From assembly GCF_023184515.1 (NCBI RefSeq), contig NZ_JAAHBP010000003.1:248001-312000 (forward strand): 64,000 nt of DNA. The letters run 5' to 3'. A program made the position numbers and the translations under genes. The notes under the pieces are model-generated. The model saw nothing but the letters and a program-made list of their open reading frames with translations. It had not been told where the DNA came from and did not search any database. Origin of the DNA: Streptomyces sp. D2-8 (GTDB taxonomy: Bacteria > Actinomycetota > Actinomycetes > Streptomycetales > Streptomycetaceae). This document shows positions 17,793 to 26,511 of this stretch, one piece after another; within the stretch, counting starts at the first letter, position 1, and every line of letters starts with the position of its first letter.

Positions 17793-17834
17793 GGCCGCCC
17801 CCCCCCGATACTTCCGTGGTCGGGGAAGGACGGC
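17793..17834 (-). terminator. Terminator after the sulP gene
   Basis: On the minus strand, GGCCGTCC / CCCCGA pairs across a short loop with TCGGGG / GGCGGCC and is followed by TTTCC. It begins 9 bases after the transporter stop codon. Confidence 0.5.
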
Positions 17835-17842
17835 CGGGCCGG

Positions 17843-19345
17843 TCAGTGGCTGCCGGTCAGCTGGCCGGCGAGGCGCTCGTGCATGTCGGCGCTGGGCTTG
17901 TTCAGGCCGATGATGGTCACCTTCTTGCCCCGCTGGGCGTACTTCGTCTCGACGGCGTCCAGGGCGGCGACGGAGGAGGCGTCCCAGATGTGGGCGGCGG
18001 AGAGGTCGATGACCACGTCGTCCGGGTCGTCCGTGTAGTTGAACTGGTAGACGAGGTCGTTGGAGGAGGCGAAGAACAGTTCGCCGGTGACGGCGTAGAC
18101 GACCTGGTTGCCGTCGGGGTCGACCACACCGGAGACGTTGACCAGGTGCGCGACGCGCTTGGCGAATACGACCATCGCGGTGATGCAGCCGACCACGACG
18201 CCGATGGCCAGGTTGTGGGTGGCGACCACGCACGCGACGGTGACGACCATGACGGTCATCTCGCCGAGCGGCATCCGCTTGACGGTCTTCGGGGCGATGG
18301 AGTGCCAGTCGAAGGTCGCGAACGACACCATGATCATGACGGCGACCAGGGCAGCCATGGGAATGTCGGAGACGACCGGGCCGAAGACGATGCACAGCAC
18401 CATCAGGAAGGAGCCCGCCAGGAAGGTCGACAGGCGGGTGCGGGCGCCGGACACCTTCACGTTGATCATCGTCTGGCCGATCATGGCGCAGCCGCCCATG
18501 CCGCCGAAGAGGCCGGTGACGACGTTGGCGACGCCCTGACCGATGGACTCGCGGGTCTTGCCCGAGCGGGTGTCGGTGATGTCGTCGACCAGCTTGGCCG
18601 TCATCAGCGACTCCATCAGACCGACCAGCGCCATCGCGAAGGCGTACGGGGTGATGGTGGTCAGCGTGTCCATCGTGAACGGCACGTCGGGCAGGCCCGG
18701 CACGGGCAGTGAGGAGGGCAGTTCGCCCTTGTCGCCGACAGTCGGCACCGCGATCGCGGCCGCCACGGTGATCACGGTCAGGACGATGATGGAGACCAGC
18801 GGGGCCGGGATCACCTTGGTGACCTTCGGGAAGAGCACCATCAGGGCGAGACCGCCGATGACGAGCGGGTAGACCATCCACGGCACGTCGTGCAGCTCCG
18901 GCACCTGCGCCATGAAGATCAGGATGGCGAGGGCGTTGACGAAACCGACCATGACGCTGCGCGGCACGAACCTCATGAGCTTGGCCACACCCAGCGCGCC
19001 CAGGATCACCTGGAAGACGCCGGCGAGGATGACTGCCGCGATCAGATAGCCAAGGCCGTGCTCGCGGTTGAGCGGGGCGATGACCAGGGCGATCGCGCCG
19101 GTCGCGGCGGAGATCATGGCCTTGCGGCCGCCCACGACCGAGATGACGACGGCCATGGTGAAGGAGGCGAACAGGCCGACCGCCGGGTCGACCCCGGCGA
19201 TGATGGAGAAGGAGATCGCCTCGGGGATGAGGGCCAGGGCGACGACCAGGCCGGCCAGCACCTCGGTGCGCAGGACCTTCGGGGAGTCGAGCCAGTCGGG
19301 CTTGGACGGGCGGAACTTCGGGGCTGCGGGCAGCAGTGAGGACAT
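17843..19345 (-). CDS. SulP-family inorganic anion transporter with STAS domain
   Basis: 500 residues. Ten or more hydrophobic segments form the SLC26/SulP core (family signature around [21 protein letters not shown]), and a C-terminal cytoplasmic STAS domain spans about residues 385-495 ([23 protein letters not shown]). SulP proteins move sulfate, bicarbonate or other anions; substrate cannot be assigned. It is divergent from a MerR gene and is preceded by a MerR-type promoter with a 19-bp spacer about 275 bases upstream, so the mRNA has a long leader in which I recognise no known riboswitch. Confidence 0.92.
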   Translation of the reverse strand: MSSLLPAAPKFRPSKPDWLDSPKVLRTEVLAGLVVALALIPEAISFSIIAGVDPAVGLFASFTMAVVISVVGGRKAMISAATGAIALVIAPLNREHGLGYLIAAVILAGVFQVILGALGVAKLMRFVPRSVMVGFVNALAILIFMAQVPELHDVPWMVYPLVIGGLALMVLFPKVTKVIPAPLVSIIVLTVITVAAAIAVPTVGDKGELPSSLPVPGLPDVPFTMDTLTTITPYAFAMALVGLMESLMTAKLVDDITDTRSGKTRESIGQGVANVVTGLFGGMGGCAMIGQTMINVKVSGARTRLSTFLAGSFLMVLCIVFGPVVSDIPMAALVAVMIMVSFATFDWHSIAPKTVKRMPLGEMTVMVVTVACVVATHNLAIGVVVGCITAMVVFAKRVAHLVNVSGVVDPDGNQVVYAVTGELFFASSNDLVYQFNYTDDPDDVVIDLSAAHIWDASSVAALDAVETKYAQRGKKVTIIGLNKPSADMHERLAGQLTGSH

Positions 19346-19627
19346 GCAACCGTTTCTGTCCAGGCGGATGCGTCAGCGGCTGGCGGACGCTTCCACGTCG
19401 TCTACGAAGTAATGCCGTAAGGCACACACGACTCCGCGCACGCATGAGGCGGAATCCTCGGCGGCCCGGCCACTTCAACGGGGCCCGGCCGATCTGCAAG
19501 GCAGCCGTCCGGCTGCCGGTCGGGCATCATGGCCCGGAAGTCTTCGGATGCCATCGGGGCCCGGTCAGGCCCACGCTATGGGTTCACTCCTGCCGTCACT
19601 CTCGGCGGCGGCCGTGAACACGTAGAG

Positions 19628-19658
19628 ACTCTACCCTGACGTGAGGGCAGAGTGTGAC
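19628..19658 (-). promoter_or_regulatory. MerR-type promoter and operator for sulP
   Basis: On the minus strand GTCACA (-35) and TAGAGT (-10) are separated by exactly 19 bp, the over-long spacer typical of MerR-activated promoters. The spacer region contains an inverted repeat ACTCTACCCT-N6-AGGGCAGAGT (9 of 10 pairs; plus-strand 19628-19653). The divergent MerR gene is the likely activator. The 19346-19775 interval otherwise holds only the long sulP leader and the merR promoter region. Confidence 0.7.
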
Positions 19659-19714
19659 TTGCGGCTTGTGAAGCATAGGTAAATGCCCGCCAAGATCCAG
19701 TGATTCATGTCACG

Positions 19715-19748
19715 TAAAGTGGGTTGCTTTAAGGATTCGAAAATCGAA
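19715..19748 (+). promoter_or_regulatory. Two dyads upstream of the merR gene
   Basis: TAAAG-N7-CTTTA (19715-19731) and TTCGA-AAA-TCGAA (19736-19748) lie 28-60 bases before the merR start in unusually AT-rich sequence. They may form the merR promoter/operator; no binding protein can be assigned. Confidence 0.45.
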
Positions 19749-19775
19749 GGAAACAATGAAGGGGATCATGGAGCG

Positions 19776-20192
19776 ATGACGGATCAGCGGCAGATGCAGA
19801 TCGGTGAGGTGGCCGAGCGGACCGGTTTGTCTCTGCGCACCATCCGGCACTACGAGGAAGTGGGCCTGGTGATCCCCTCGGCCCGCAGCAAGGGTGGCTT
19901 CCGGCTGTATACGGAGTCCGACGTCGAGCGCCTCATGGTGATCCGCCGGATGAAGCCGCTGGACTTCTCCCTGGAGGAGATGCGCGACCTGCTGGACATC
20001 ACCGACCGCCTCGCCGCCACCGACGACCCGCCCGCCGGCGAGGAGCGTGAGCGCCTGCGGGAGCGGCTGGACTCCTACCGCAAGGTGGCCGACGCCCGCT
20101 GCGAGACCCTGCGTGCCCGCCTGGAGATGGCCGAAGACTTCGCCACCACACTCCGTCGCCGCCTGCAGGCCGACGCCCGCTCGGGCGCCTGA
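19776..20192 (+). CDS. MerR-family transcriptional regulator
   Basis: 138 residues. The N-terminal winged helix is canonical: MQIGEVAERTGLSLRTIRHY then EEVGLVIPSARSKGGFRLYT. A dimerisation coiled coil (about residues 80-130) follows; there are no C-terminal cysteines, so metal sensing is not indicated. The ATG at 19776 is chosen over an in-frame upstream start because the upstream residues are non-conserved and GGAG precedes it. Divergent MerR/SulP pairs are common in Streptomyces as I recall, and the 19-bp-spacer promoter supports activation of sulP. Confidence 0.9.
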   Translation: MTDQRQMQIGEVAERTGLSLRTIRHYEEVGLVIPSARSKGGFRLYTESDVERLMVIRRMKPLDFSLEEMRDLLDITDRLAATDDPPAGEERERLRERLDSYRKVADARCETLRARLEMAEDFATTLRRRLQADARSGA

Positions 20193-20218
20193 ACCGCGCC
20201 GGCGGTCGCAGTACCAGA

Positions 20219-20252
20219 CGAGGGGCACGGTCATGGCGGTCCGCGCCCCTCG
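20219..20252 (+). terminator. Hairpin after merR
   Basis: CGAGGGGC at 20219-20226 pairs with GCCCCTCG at 20245-20252 around an 18-base loop, 27 bases after the merR stop. A second small hairpin (GTCACC/GGTGAC, 20294-20310) follows. Confidence 0.5.
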
Positions 20253-20544
20253 ATGCCATCCGGCCGCGTGTCGATCAGCCGTCTGCGGCGCCCGTCACCT
20301 CTTCGGTGACGCCGTGCAGCGGTGAGTCCGGATCACTGCCGTAGGGGCGAGTGATGGCCCCAGGCGTCGCATGAACAGCGCCACGGCTCGGCTCCTCCCT
20401 CCACCTCATGCGCCGACCTGAACCATCGCCAAGTCCTCCCGGACCTGGCGCACTCGGTGTAGCGGCGGTCGTCGGGCGGTGCGGCGAGGGCCGTCCGGAC
20501 CTCCGGGCGGGCGTCGGAGGTGGCGATGAGCGGATCGTGCTTGC

Positions 20545-20690
20545 TCATCGCACCGTTCGCGAATGCCCGGTCAGGTTTCGGAGGATGGCCAAGGCGGGGC
20601 GCGCGGCGGGGAGGGTGCTGGCGAGGCGTACGGCGGCCAGGAGGCGCTCAGTCTCCGGCCCGTCCGTGGCGGCTCCGGTGTCGGGGGACG
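20545..20690 (-). pseudogene. Possible gene remnant in the merR-RNase J gap
   Basis: The 20253-20789 interval has no intact gene. On the minus strand an open frame without a start codon reads TDGPETERLLAAVRLASTLP and then AARPALAILRNLTGHSRTVR before a stop at 20545. Its helical, Leu/Ala-rich composition looks coding, but the frame has no recognisable beginning. It may be the 3' end of a lost gene. No family recognised. Confidence 0.25.
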
Positions 20691-20789
20691 AGGTCGAGGA
20701 CAGTGACCGAGGGCCCGGCGCCGCGCCGCGACTCGCCCCAGCAGGTAGGCGGCGGATCGTCCCGGAAGACGCTTCGGTAGCGTGAGGGT

Positions 20790-22475
20790 ATGAGCCATCC
20801 GCACCCAGAACTCAAAGCCGCCCCGCCACTGCCCGAGGGAGGGCTGAGGGTCACCGCCCTGGGCGGCCTGGGCGAGATCGGCCGGAACATGACCGTGTTC
20901 GAGCATGCCGGCAAGCTGCTGATCGTCGACTGCGGCGTGCTGTTCCCCGAAGAGACCCAGCCCGGCGTGGACGTGATCCTGCCCGACTTCACCTCCATCC
21001 GGGACCGCCTCGACGACATCGTCGCCGTCGTCCTCACCCACGGCCACGAAGACCACATCGGCGGCGTGCCCTATCTGCTGCGGGAGCGGAGGGACATCCC
21101 CCTCGTCGGCTCCAAGCTCACCCTCGCCTTCATCGAGGCCAAGCTCAAGGAGCACGGCATCAGGCCCCGCACGGTGCGCGTGCGCGAGGGTGACCGGCGC
21201 GGCTTCGGTCCCTTCGACTGCGAGTTCGTGGCCGTCAACCACTCCATCCCGGACAGCCTCGCGGTGGCCCTGCGCACCGGCGCCGGGATGGTGCTGCACA
21301 CCGGTGACTTCAAGATGGACCAGTTCCCGCTGGACGACCGGATCACCGATCTGCGTGCCTTCGCCCGCCTCGGTGAGGAGGGCGTGGACCTGTTCCTCAC
21401 CGACTCCACCAACGCCGAGGTCCCCGGCTTCACCACCTCGGAGCGTGAGCTGAACCCGGCGATCGAGCAGGTGATGCGCACGGCGCCGCGGCGGGTGATC
21501 GTCTCCAGCTTCGCCAGCCACGTACACCGCATCCAGCAGGTCCTGGACGCCGCCCACCAGCACGGTCGCAAGGTGGCCTTCGTGGGCCGCTCCATGGTCC
21601 GCAACATGGGCATCGCCCGCGACCTGGGGTATCTGAAGGTCCCCTCCGGCCTGGTCGTGAGCACCAAGGAGCTGGAGAAGCTCCCCGACCACAAGATCAC
21701 CCTGGTGTGCACCGGATCCCAGGGCGAACCGATGGCCGCCCTGTCCCGGATGGCCAACCGCGACCACCAGATCCGCATCGGCAAGGGCGACACCGTCCTG
21801 CTCGCCAGTTCCCTCATCCCCGGCAACGAGAACGCCATCTACCGGGTGATCAACGGCCTGACCCGGTGGGGCGCCCACGTCGTCCACAAGGGCAACGCGA
21901 AGGTGCACGTCTCCGGCCACGCCAGCGCCGGCGAACTCGTCTACTGCTACAACATCGTCCGGCCCCGCAACGTCATGCCCGTGCACGGCGAGTTCCGCCA
22001 CCTGCGCGCCAACGCCGACCTCGCCATCCGCACCGGCGTCGACCCCGACCGGGTCGTCGTCGCCGAGGACGGTGTCGTCGTCGACCTCGTCGACGGCCGC
22101 GCCGCCATCACCGGCAAGGTGCCCGCGGGCAACGTCTACGTGGACGGCATGGAAGTCGGCGGCGCCACCGAGGCGTCCCTCAAGGACCGGGTCACCCTCG
22201 CCCAGGAGGGCGTCATCACGGTCGTGGCCATCGTCGACGCCGACACCGGCGCCCTCGCCGAGGCCCCCGACTTCCTCGCCCGCGGCTTCGTCCACGACGA
22301 CACCACCTTCGAGCCGGTCATCCCCGTCATCGAGAAGACGCTGGCCACCGCCGCCGAGGAAGGCGTCGGCGACGCCCACCAGCTCGAACAGCTCATCGCC
22401 CGCGCCGTGGCCAACTGGGCCTTCCGCACCCACCGCCGCAGGCCACTGATCATCCCCGTGATCATCGACGCCTGA
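20790..22475 (+). CDS. rnj: Ribonuclease J (probably a second, divergent copy)
   Basis: 561-residue metallo-beta-lactamase/beta-CASP ribonuclease with exo- and endonuclease activity in mRNA decay and rRNA maturation. The zinc motif HGHEDHIGG is at about residue 80, with further ligands in NHSIPD and HTGDFKMDQ; beta-CASP motifs are present (CTGSQGEPMAAL, SGHASAGEL, PVHGEFRHLRANA). Compared with my recollection of the housekeeping Streptomyces RNase J (encoded beside dapA/ftsK), the core is very similar, but the C-terminal domain (VIPVIEKTLATAAEEGVGD onwards) and flanking genes differ. This suggests a paralogue. The duplicate status is inference. Confidence 0.9.
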   Translation: MSHPHPELKAAPPLPEGGLRVTALGGLGEIGRNMTVFEHAGKLLIVDCGVLFPEETQPGVDVILPDFTSIRDRLDDIVAVVLTHGHEDHIGGVPYLLRERRDIPLVGSKLTLAFIEAKLKEHGIRPRTVRVREGDRRGFGPFDCEFVAVNHSIPDSLAVALRTGAGMVLHTGDFKMDQFPLDDRITDLRAFARLGEEGVDLFLTDSTNAEVPGFTTSERELNPAIEQVMRTAPRRVIVSSFASHVHRIQQVLDAAHQHGRKVAFVGRSMVRNMGIARDLGYLKVPSGLVVSTKELEKLPDHKITLVCTGSQGEPMAALSRMANRDHQIRIGKGDTVLLASSLIPGNENAIYRVINGLTRWGAHVVHKGNAKVHVSGHASAGELVYCYNIVRPRNVMPVHGEFRHLRANADLAIRTGVDPDRVVVAEDGVVVDLVDGRAAITGKVPAGNVYVDGMEVGGATEASLKDRVTLAQEGVITVVAIVDADTGALAEAPDFLARGFVHDDTTFEPVIPVIEKTLATAAEEGVGDAHQLEQLIARAVANWAFRTHRRRPLIIPVIIDA

Positions 22476-22476
22476 C

Positions 22477-22500
22477 CGGGGGCCGCGCTCCGGCTCCCCG
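22477..22500 (+). terminator. Weak hairpin after the RNase J gene
   Basis: CGGGGGCC and GGCTCCCCG, separated by GCGCTCC, form a stem with one bulge directly after the stop codon. Confidence 0.35.
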
Positions 22501-22589
22501 CCTTGTTCGGGACGGACAGACACCACCTCACCGACCACGGCACCCACACGCGAGCGGGCTGCGCCCATGCGACAGGGGGGCGACCGTAC

Positions 22590-22945
22590 GAGACGGTCGT
22601 CGAAGAGCTGGTCGAGGTGGGCGCGCGGGATGGCCATGGCTGCTTCGGCGGGCCGTTGGCCGACGGGGGCACCGGTGCCCAGCCCGCGGCTGAAGGCCGG
22701 CAGTCGCGCCGCCTCCTCCGCCGGATCCCGCCCGCCGGCCGGCGGGCCGTCGCACTGAGCTTGGCTGAGCACGTCGGTCAGGTGTCGCTCCAGGCGATCA
22801 GGCCCGGCGACGAACGGCTCGGCGGCCGGATCCGCGTCGGTCATCGCCAGCACCGCGTAGGAGGTCCACACCAGGTGGAAGGCGCGGCTGGCTTCGTCGG
22901 TGGGCAGTGCCTCGGCCAGGAACGCCTCGATGAACGCCTGCGCGG
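22590..22945 (-). pseudogene. TetR-family regulator remnant (ligand domain only)
   Basis: The minus strand encodes a typical TetR C-terminal domain (AFIEAFLAEALPTDEASRAF, HLVWTSYAVLAMTDADPAAE, RLERHLTDVLSQAQ, ARLPAFSRGLGTG, HLDQLFDDRL) but no helix-turn-helix. At about 22945 the homology stops and unrelated coding-like sequence of a hydrolase begins on the other strand. The frame has no plausible start and runs on antisense to RNase J without a proper stop. It is a 5'-truncated relic. Confidence 0.6.
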
Positions 22946-22953
22946 TGCGCGCC

Positions 22954-23198
22954 GGTGTCGCCCTGCCCCGGCCCGGCCAGCCCTTCGAGCCCGCGGCCGA
23001 GAACGTCCCGTCCGAGCCGTGGTGGCGTGGGGTGGCGCTCGCCCGGCGGGTGGCCGCCAGGCCGCGGAGGCCCTCGCCGGAGCCGGCATCAAGACCGCGT
23101 CGGACGCGGCAGCCGTGGCCCAGACCGATACGGTGAGTGACGGTGATCGTGGGGCCGGCAGGGGGACCGTGGACCCCGAGACGCTCCCGGCGGGCTGA
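22954..23198 (+). pseudogene. Metallo-hydrolase remnant (3' end only)
   Basis: The plus-strand frame from 22954 reads GVALPRPGQPFEPAAENVPS then EPWWRGVA, which matches the C-terminal tail of the intact metallo-hydrolase at 16296-17531 (ALPRPGEPFEPAGKLPCDPW, then WRGVSHP). The tail apparently changes frame near 23045 and ends at a TGA at 23196-23198 in frame with AGIKTASDAAAVAQTDTV. All zinc-binding parts are missing. It abuts the TetR relic, and the terminator that presumably followed the original gene survives. Confidence 0.5.
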
Positions 23199-23219
23199 CC
23201 CGGGGCGTACGGCAGACCA

Positions 23220-23262
23220 ACGGCGAGGGCCGGGGAGCGAGAGTCTCCCCGGCCCTCGCCGT
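23220..23262 (+). terminator. Strong terminator hairpin
   Basis: An 18-bp perfect inverted repeat (23220-23237 with 23245-23262) with a 7-base loop. It follows the hydrolase remnant and insulates the downstream conservon operon. Confidence 0.8.
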
Positions 23263-23750
23263 CTCGGTGTGACCGCTTCTGACCAGGTCGGATCGAATTC
23301 CTTTCGTTCGCGGTCGGATGGCGAGAGGTGTAATCGGTCTGTCGTGCGAGAGCTCATACCAGAGCGGGACGCTCACCGTATGAGTTTGTCAACTGCCCAC
23401 CGCACATGATGCGCTGGCGACTACTGTCAGTGGCCGTCGGGAAACAGGGCGGATCAGGGAGCGGGGGCCGGCACGTGCAGGCGCAGGGCGGACGAGGGAG
23501 TCGACGCGACGGGGATCCCCGCTGCCCGCGAGCCACCGACGCCGGCACGGGTACTGCCGGGGACGGCGCGGATGTCGCCGAGGTCTTCGGACCAGGCCGG
23601 CACGCGGGCCGCGGTGGCGTCGGTGCCGTACGGAAACGGGGTGAGACAGGGCGCGCTGCCCGGGGCGCGCGCAAGCGCCCACGCGAACCCGATCGCACCC
23701 CCGCAAGCTCCCCTGGCTCGCAGGCCCGACGGACCAGTACGAGGACACCG
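23263..23750 (+). other. Region upstream of the conservon operon without a recognised gene
   Basis: About 490 bases. The cvnA frame stays open back to 23406, but the upstream 115 codons read as Arg/Gly/Ala-rich low-quality peptide with no family signal. The promoter is presumably in the AT-richer stretch around 23265-23430. I could not define -35/-10 boxes. Confidence 0.4.
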
Positions 23751-25991
23751 ATGTCTCACCTCCGCGCCCCGGCCACACGCGCAGACCGCCGTGAGGGCGG
23801 GCGGCACGGGCGGCCTGCCGCCCGCACCGCACCCGCGCTGCCCGAGACCCATATACGGCCCCAGCTGCTGCGTATCGCGGTGCTGCCCCCCGTCGCCGTC
23901 GCCCTCAGCGGCTGCGCCGCCGTCCTCTTCACCGTCCGTTCCACCGGAGCGCGGCCGGGTCTCACCCTGTGGGCCGTGCTCGGCGGCGCGGTCTTCGTGG
24001 CCCTCGTCGGCATCGTCGTCGCCGCGATCGCCGCCAACCGGGCCGCCCGGTCCGTGCACGACCGCCTCGGCATCCTGCGCCGCAGCACCGCTCGGCGCGA
24101 GGCCGACCTGCGCACCCTCGTCGAGACGCTGCGCCGCGGCGACGGCCCGCCGCAGCTCGCCCCGCAGAGCCGGCACGGCGGTCCCGCCGAGGACGCCGAC
24201 GACTTCGACCTCCTCGCCGCCGACCTGTCCCGCGCGCACGACGGCGCCGTCACCGCCGTCGTGCAGGCCTCCCAGCTCTCCAGCCAGGCCGGCAGCGAAC
24301 AGAAGCTCGAGGTGTTCGTCAACCTCGCCCGGCGCCTGCAGTCACTCGTGCACCGCGAGATCTCCATCCTCGACGAGCTGGAGAACGAGATGGAGGACCC
24401 CGACCTTCTCAAGGGGCTCTTCCACGTCGACCACCTCGCCACCCGCATCCGCCGCCACGCCGAGAACCTCGCCGTGCTCGGCGGGGCCGTCTCCCGCCGC
24501 CAGTGGAGCAACCCGGTCTCCATGACCGAAGTGCTGCGCTCGGCCATTGCCGAGGTCGAGCAGTACTCGCGGGTCAAGCTCGTGCCGCCGATCGACGGAC
24601 AGCTGCGCGGCCACGCCGTCGCCGACGTCATCCATCTCCTGGCCGAACTCGTCGAGAACGCCACGGTGTTCTCCGCCCCGCACACTCAGGTCCTGCTGCG
24701 CGCCAACCTCGTCACCTCCGGGCTCGCCGTCGAGGTGGAGGACCGCGGACTCGGCATGCCCCTGGAGGAGCAGACGCGAATGAACGCGCTGCTCGCCGAC
24801 CCCGACCAGGTGAACGTCGCCCGGCTCCTCGCGGACGGCCGCATCGGGCTGTTCGTCGTCTCCCAGCTCGCCCGGCGGCACGGCATCACCGTCCGCCTCC
24901 AGACCAACATCTACGGCGGAGTGCAAGCGGTGCTCGTCGTACCGCAGGCGCTGCTGGGAGCGGAGGCGGGGGCGGGGACGCCTGGGGGAGCGGGGCAGCC
25001 GGAAAGCGGTGCCGCCGGCGCGGATCCTCCGGCTGTACCGGGGCGGCCGACCGGGCAGAACGGTCGGGCCGGGCAGGGCAGGGAGGCCGGACGGCATGAG
25101 CAGAACGGGCAGGCCGGTGCTGCTGCCGGGGCCCTTGTCGGCGGCACCTCCAGGGGGCATTCCCCGGTAGGGGAAGCGGACTTCGGAGTCTCGTCCGTGC
25201 CGCCGCCCGCGTCCGGATCAGGGCCGTCGGTCCAACTCGCCGCGCCCGCCGCCCCCCAGGGGCACGAGCCGGACGCCGAAGCGGCCCCGGGGGGGAGCCC
25301 GCAGGGCGGTCGGCCCGCGCCCCTGCCCATGCGCGGGGCCCGGCGGGAGCGTCCCACCCCGGCCGAGGCCCGGCCCGGTATCAGTCCCGACGACCGGCGT
25401 GTCCTCGCCGAGAACGTCACCGAGCCGCCCACCCCCCACAACGGCACCGTGCGCGGCACCATGGGCAAGCCCCAACTGCCCCGTCGCCGCGCCCAGGAGC
25501 ACATCGCACCCCAGCTGCGCGACGGCCCGACACCACGCCAGGACCCCGAGTCCCTCGCGGGCCACGACCCCGGTCTGATGGCGGCCTTCCAGCGCGGCAT
25601 CAGCCTCGCCGAGGCCCAGCAGACCATGGAGGCCGGCACCACGGAGTGGGGCGACATTGACGGGGCCCACATGGAGTCCGCCGACATGGGGTCCGCCCAC
25701 ATGGACTCCACCTTCATGGACTCCACCCCCATGGACTCCACCCCCATGGACTCCACCCCCATGGACTCCACCCCCATGGACTCCACGTCCATGGGCTCCG
25801 CCTACACGGACTCCGCCCATACGGACCCAGCACCCAGCGGGTCCGCCCACAGGGAGCCGATGCCCGTCCGGCCGGTTCACCTCGAGGCGCTTCCCTCGGA
25901 GCTGTCCCCCTCGAGCAGGCCGGCCCCCGGGGCCCGTTCCGACCACCGCACGACCACCACCCGGCAGGACGGGAGCGCACCCGCCGGATGA
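23751..25991 (+). CDS. cvnA: Conservon sensor-like ATPase CvnA (membrane histidine-kinase-like)
   Basis: 746 residues. Two transmembrane helices lie near residues 43-65 and 75-98 (LLRIAVLPPVAVALSGCAAV; LWAVLGGAVFVALVGIVVAA). A coiled/helical region follows, then an HATPase_c domain at about residues 290-400 with the N box LAELVENATVFSAP and the G box VEDRGLGM. The last ~340 residues are disordered, Pro/Gly-rich, and include a 15-bp-unit repeat. In the Cvn model this protein assembles with CvnB-D at the membrane like a G-protein-coupled complex (established for S. coelicolor Cvn9). ATG 23751 chosen because MSHLRAP precedes the conserved part. Confidence 0.88.
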   Translation: MSHLRAPATRADRREGGRHGRPAARTAPALPETHIRPQLLRIAVLPPVAVALSGCAAVLFTVRSTGARPGLTLWAVLGGAVFVALVGIVVAAIAANRAARSVHDRLGILRRSTARREADLRTLVETLRRGDGPPQLAPQSRHGGPAEDADDFDLLAADLSRAHDGAVTAVVQASQLSSQAGSEQKLEVFVNLARRLQSLVHREISILDELENEMEDPDLLKGLFHVDHLATRIRRHAENLAVLGGAVSRRQWSNPVSMTEVLRSAIAEVEQYSRVKLVPPIDGQLRGHAVADVIHLLAELVENATVFSAPHTQVLLRANLVTSGLAVEVEDRGLGMPLEEQTRMNALLADPDQVNVARLLADGRIGLFVVSQLARRHGITVRLQTNIYGGVQAVLVVPQALLGAEAGAGTPGGAGQPESGAAGADPPAVPGRPTGQNGRAGQGREAGRHEQNGQAGAAAGALVGGTSRGHSPVGEADFGVSSVPPPASGSGPSVQLAAPAAPQGHEPDAEAAPGGSPQGGRPAPLPMRGARRERPTPAEARPGISPDDRRVLAENVTEPPTPHNGTVRGTMGKPQLPRRRAQEHIAPQLRDGPTPRQDPESLAGHDPGLMAAFQRGISLAEAQQTMEAGTTEWGDIDGAHMESADMGSAHMDSTFMDSTPMDSTPMDSTPMDSTPMDSTSMGSAYTDSAHTDPAPSGSAHREPMPVRPVHLEALPSELSPSSRPAPGARSDHRTTTTRQDGSAPAG
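25671..25850 (+). repeat. In-frame 15-bp tandem repeat in cvnA
   Basis: Twelve 15-base units, each five codons, run without interruption. Four are identical (ATGGACTCCACCCCC at 25716-25775) and eight are variants. They encode repeats of the pattern MDSTP / MGSAH. The unit length is a multiple of three, so gain or loss keeps the reading frame. Confidence 0.92.
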
Positions 25992-26077
25992 CCACCCCCC
26001 TTCCCGCCCCCACCCCCTTTCCCGCCCCCACCCCCAGCGCTCCCACAGACCTTCGTACCCCAAGGAGTCGATCCACC

Positions 26078-26509
26078 ATGGCGAGCGATGCGCCGACCGC
26101 CCATGTATCCGATCTCGACTGGCTGATGAGCGGCCTCGTGCAGCGCGTACCGCACACGACCGCCGCGGTGCTCCTGTCCTGCGACGGGCTCGTGAAGTCC
26201 GTGCACGGCCTCGACCCGGACAGCGCCGACCACATGGCAGCCCTGGCCTCCGGCCTGTACTCCCTCGGCCGCAGCGCCGGTGTCCGCTTCGGTGACGGCG
26301 GCGACGTGCGGCAGGTCGTCGTCGAACTCGCCTCGACCCTGCTGTTCGTCACCACCGCCGGCTCCGGCACCTGTCTGGCCGTGCTCGCCGGCCGCGAGGC
26401 CGACGCGGCCGTGCTGGGATACGAGATGGCCATGCTGGTCAAGAGCGTCCGCCCCTACCTGGTGACCGCTCCCCGGCAGTCCGTCGAATCCCCGGCGATG
26501 AGGCCTTGA
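26078..26509 (+). CDS. cvnB: Roadblock/LC7 protein CvnB
   Basis: 143-residue dynein-light-chain-7 (roadblock) domain protein, the partner of small GTPases in conservons. Motifs: LDWLMSGLVQRVPHTTAAVL, LSCDGLVKS, DHMAALASGLYSLGR, AVLGYEMAMLVKSV. The ATG at 26078 is chosen because AAGGAG lies 11 bases upstream and the family starts here. An in-frame ATG at 25988 overlaps the cvnA stop but would add a 30-residue Pro/Thr-rich, non-conserved leader. It overlaps or abuts cvnC, consistent with one operon. Confidence 0.92.
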   Translation: MASDAPTAHVSDLDWLMSGLVQRVPHTTAAVLLSCDGLVKSVHGLDPDSADHMAALASGLYSLGRSAGVRFGDGGDVRQVVVELASTLLFVTTAGSGTCLAVLAGREADAAVLGYEMAMLVKSVRPYLVTAPRQSVESPAMRP

Positions 26510-26511
26510 GC

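Noticed and set aside
20571..23357. Very long minus-strand open frame (928 codons)
   Set aside because: It runs antisense to RNase J, whose family motifs are complete; only its stretch over 22590-22945 carries real TetR homology, reported as a relic.
23406..23750. N-terminal extension of CvnA by 115 codons
   Set aside because: Non-conserved Arg/Gly-rich peptide; the ATG at 23751 precedes the first membrane helix in a family-like way.
25988..26077. Upstream start for CvnB overlapping the cvnA stop
   Set aside because: Would add a Pro/Thr-rich leader; a good ribosome-binding site supports 26078.
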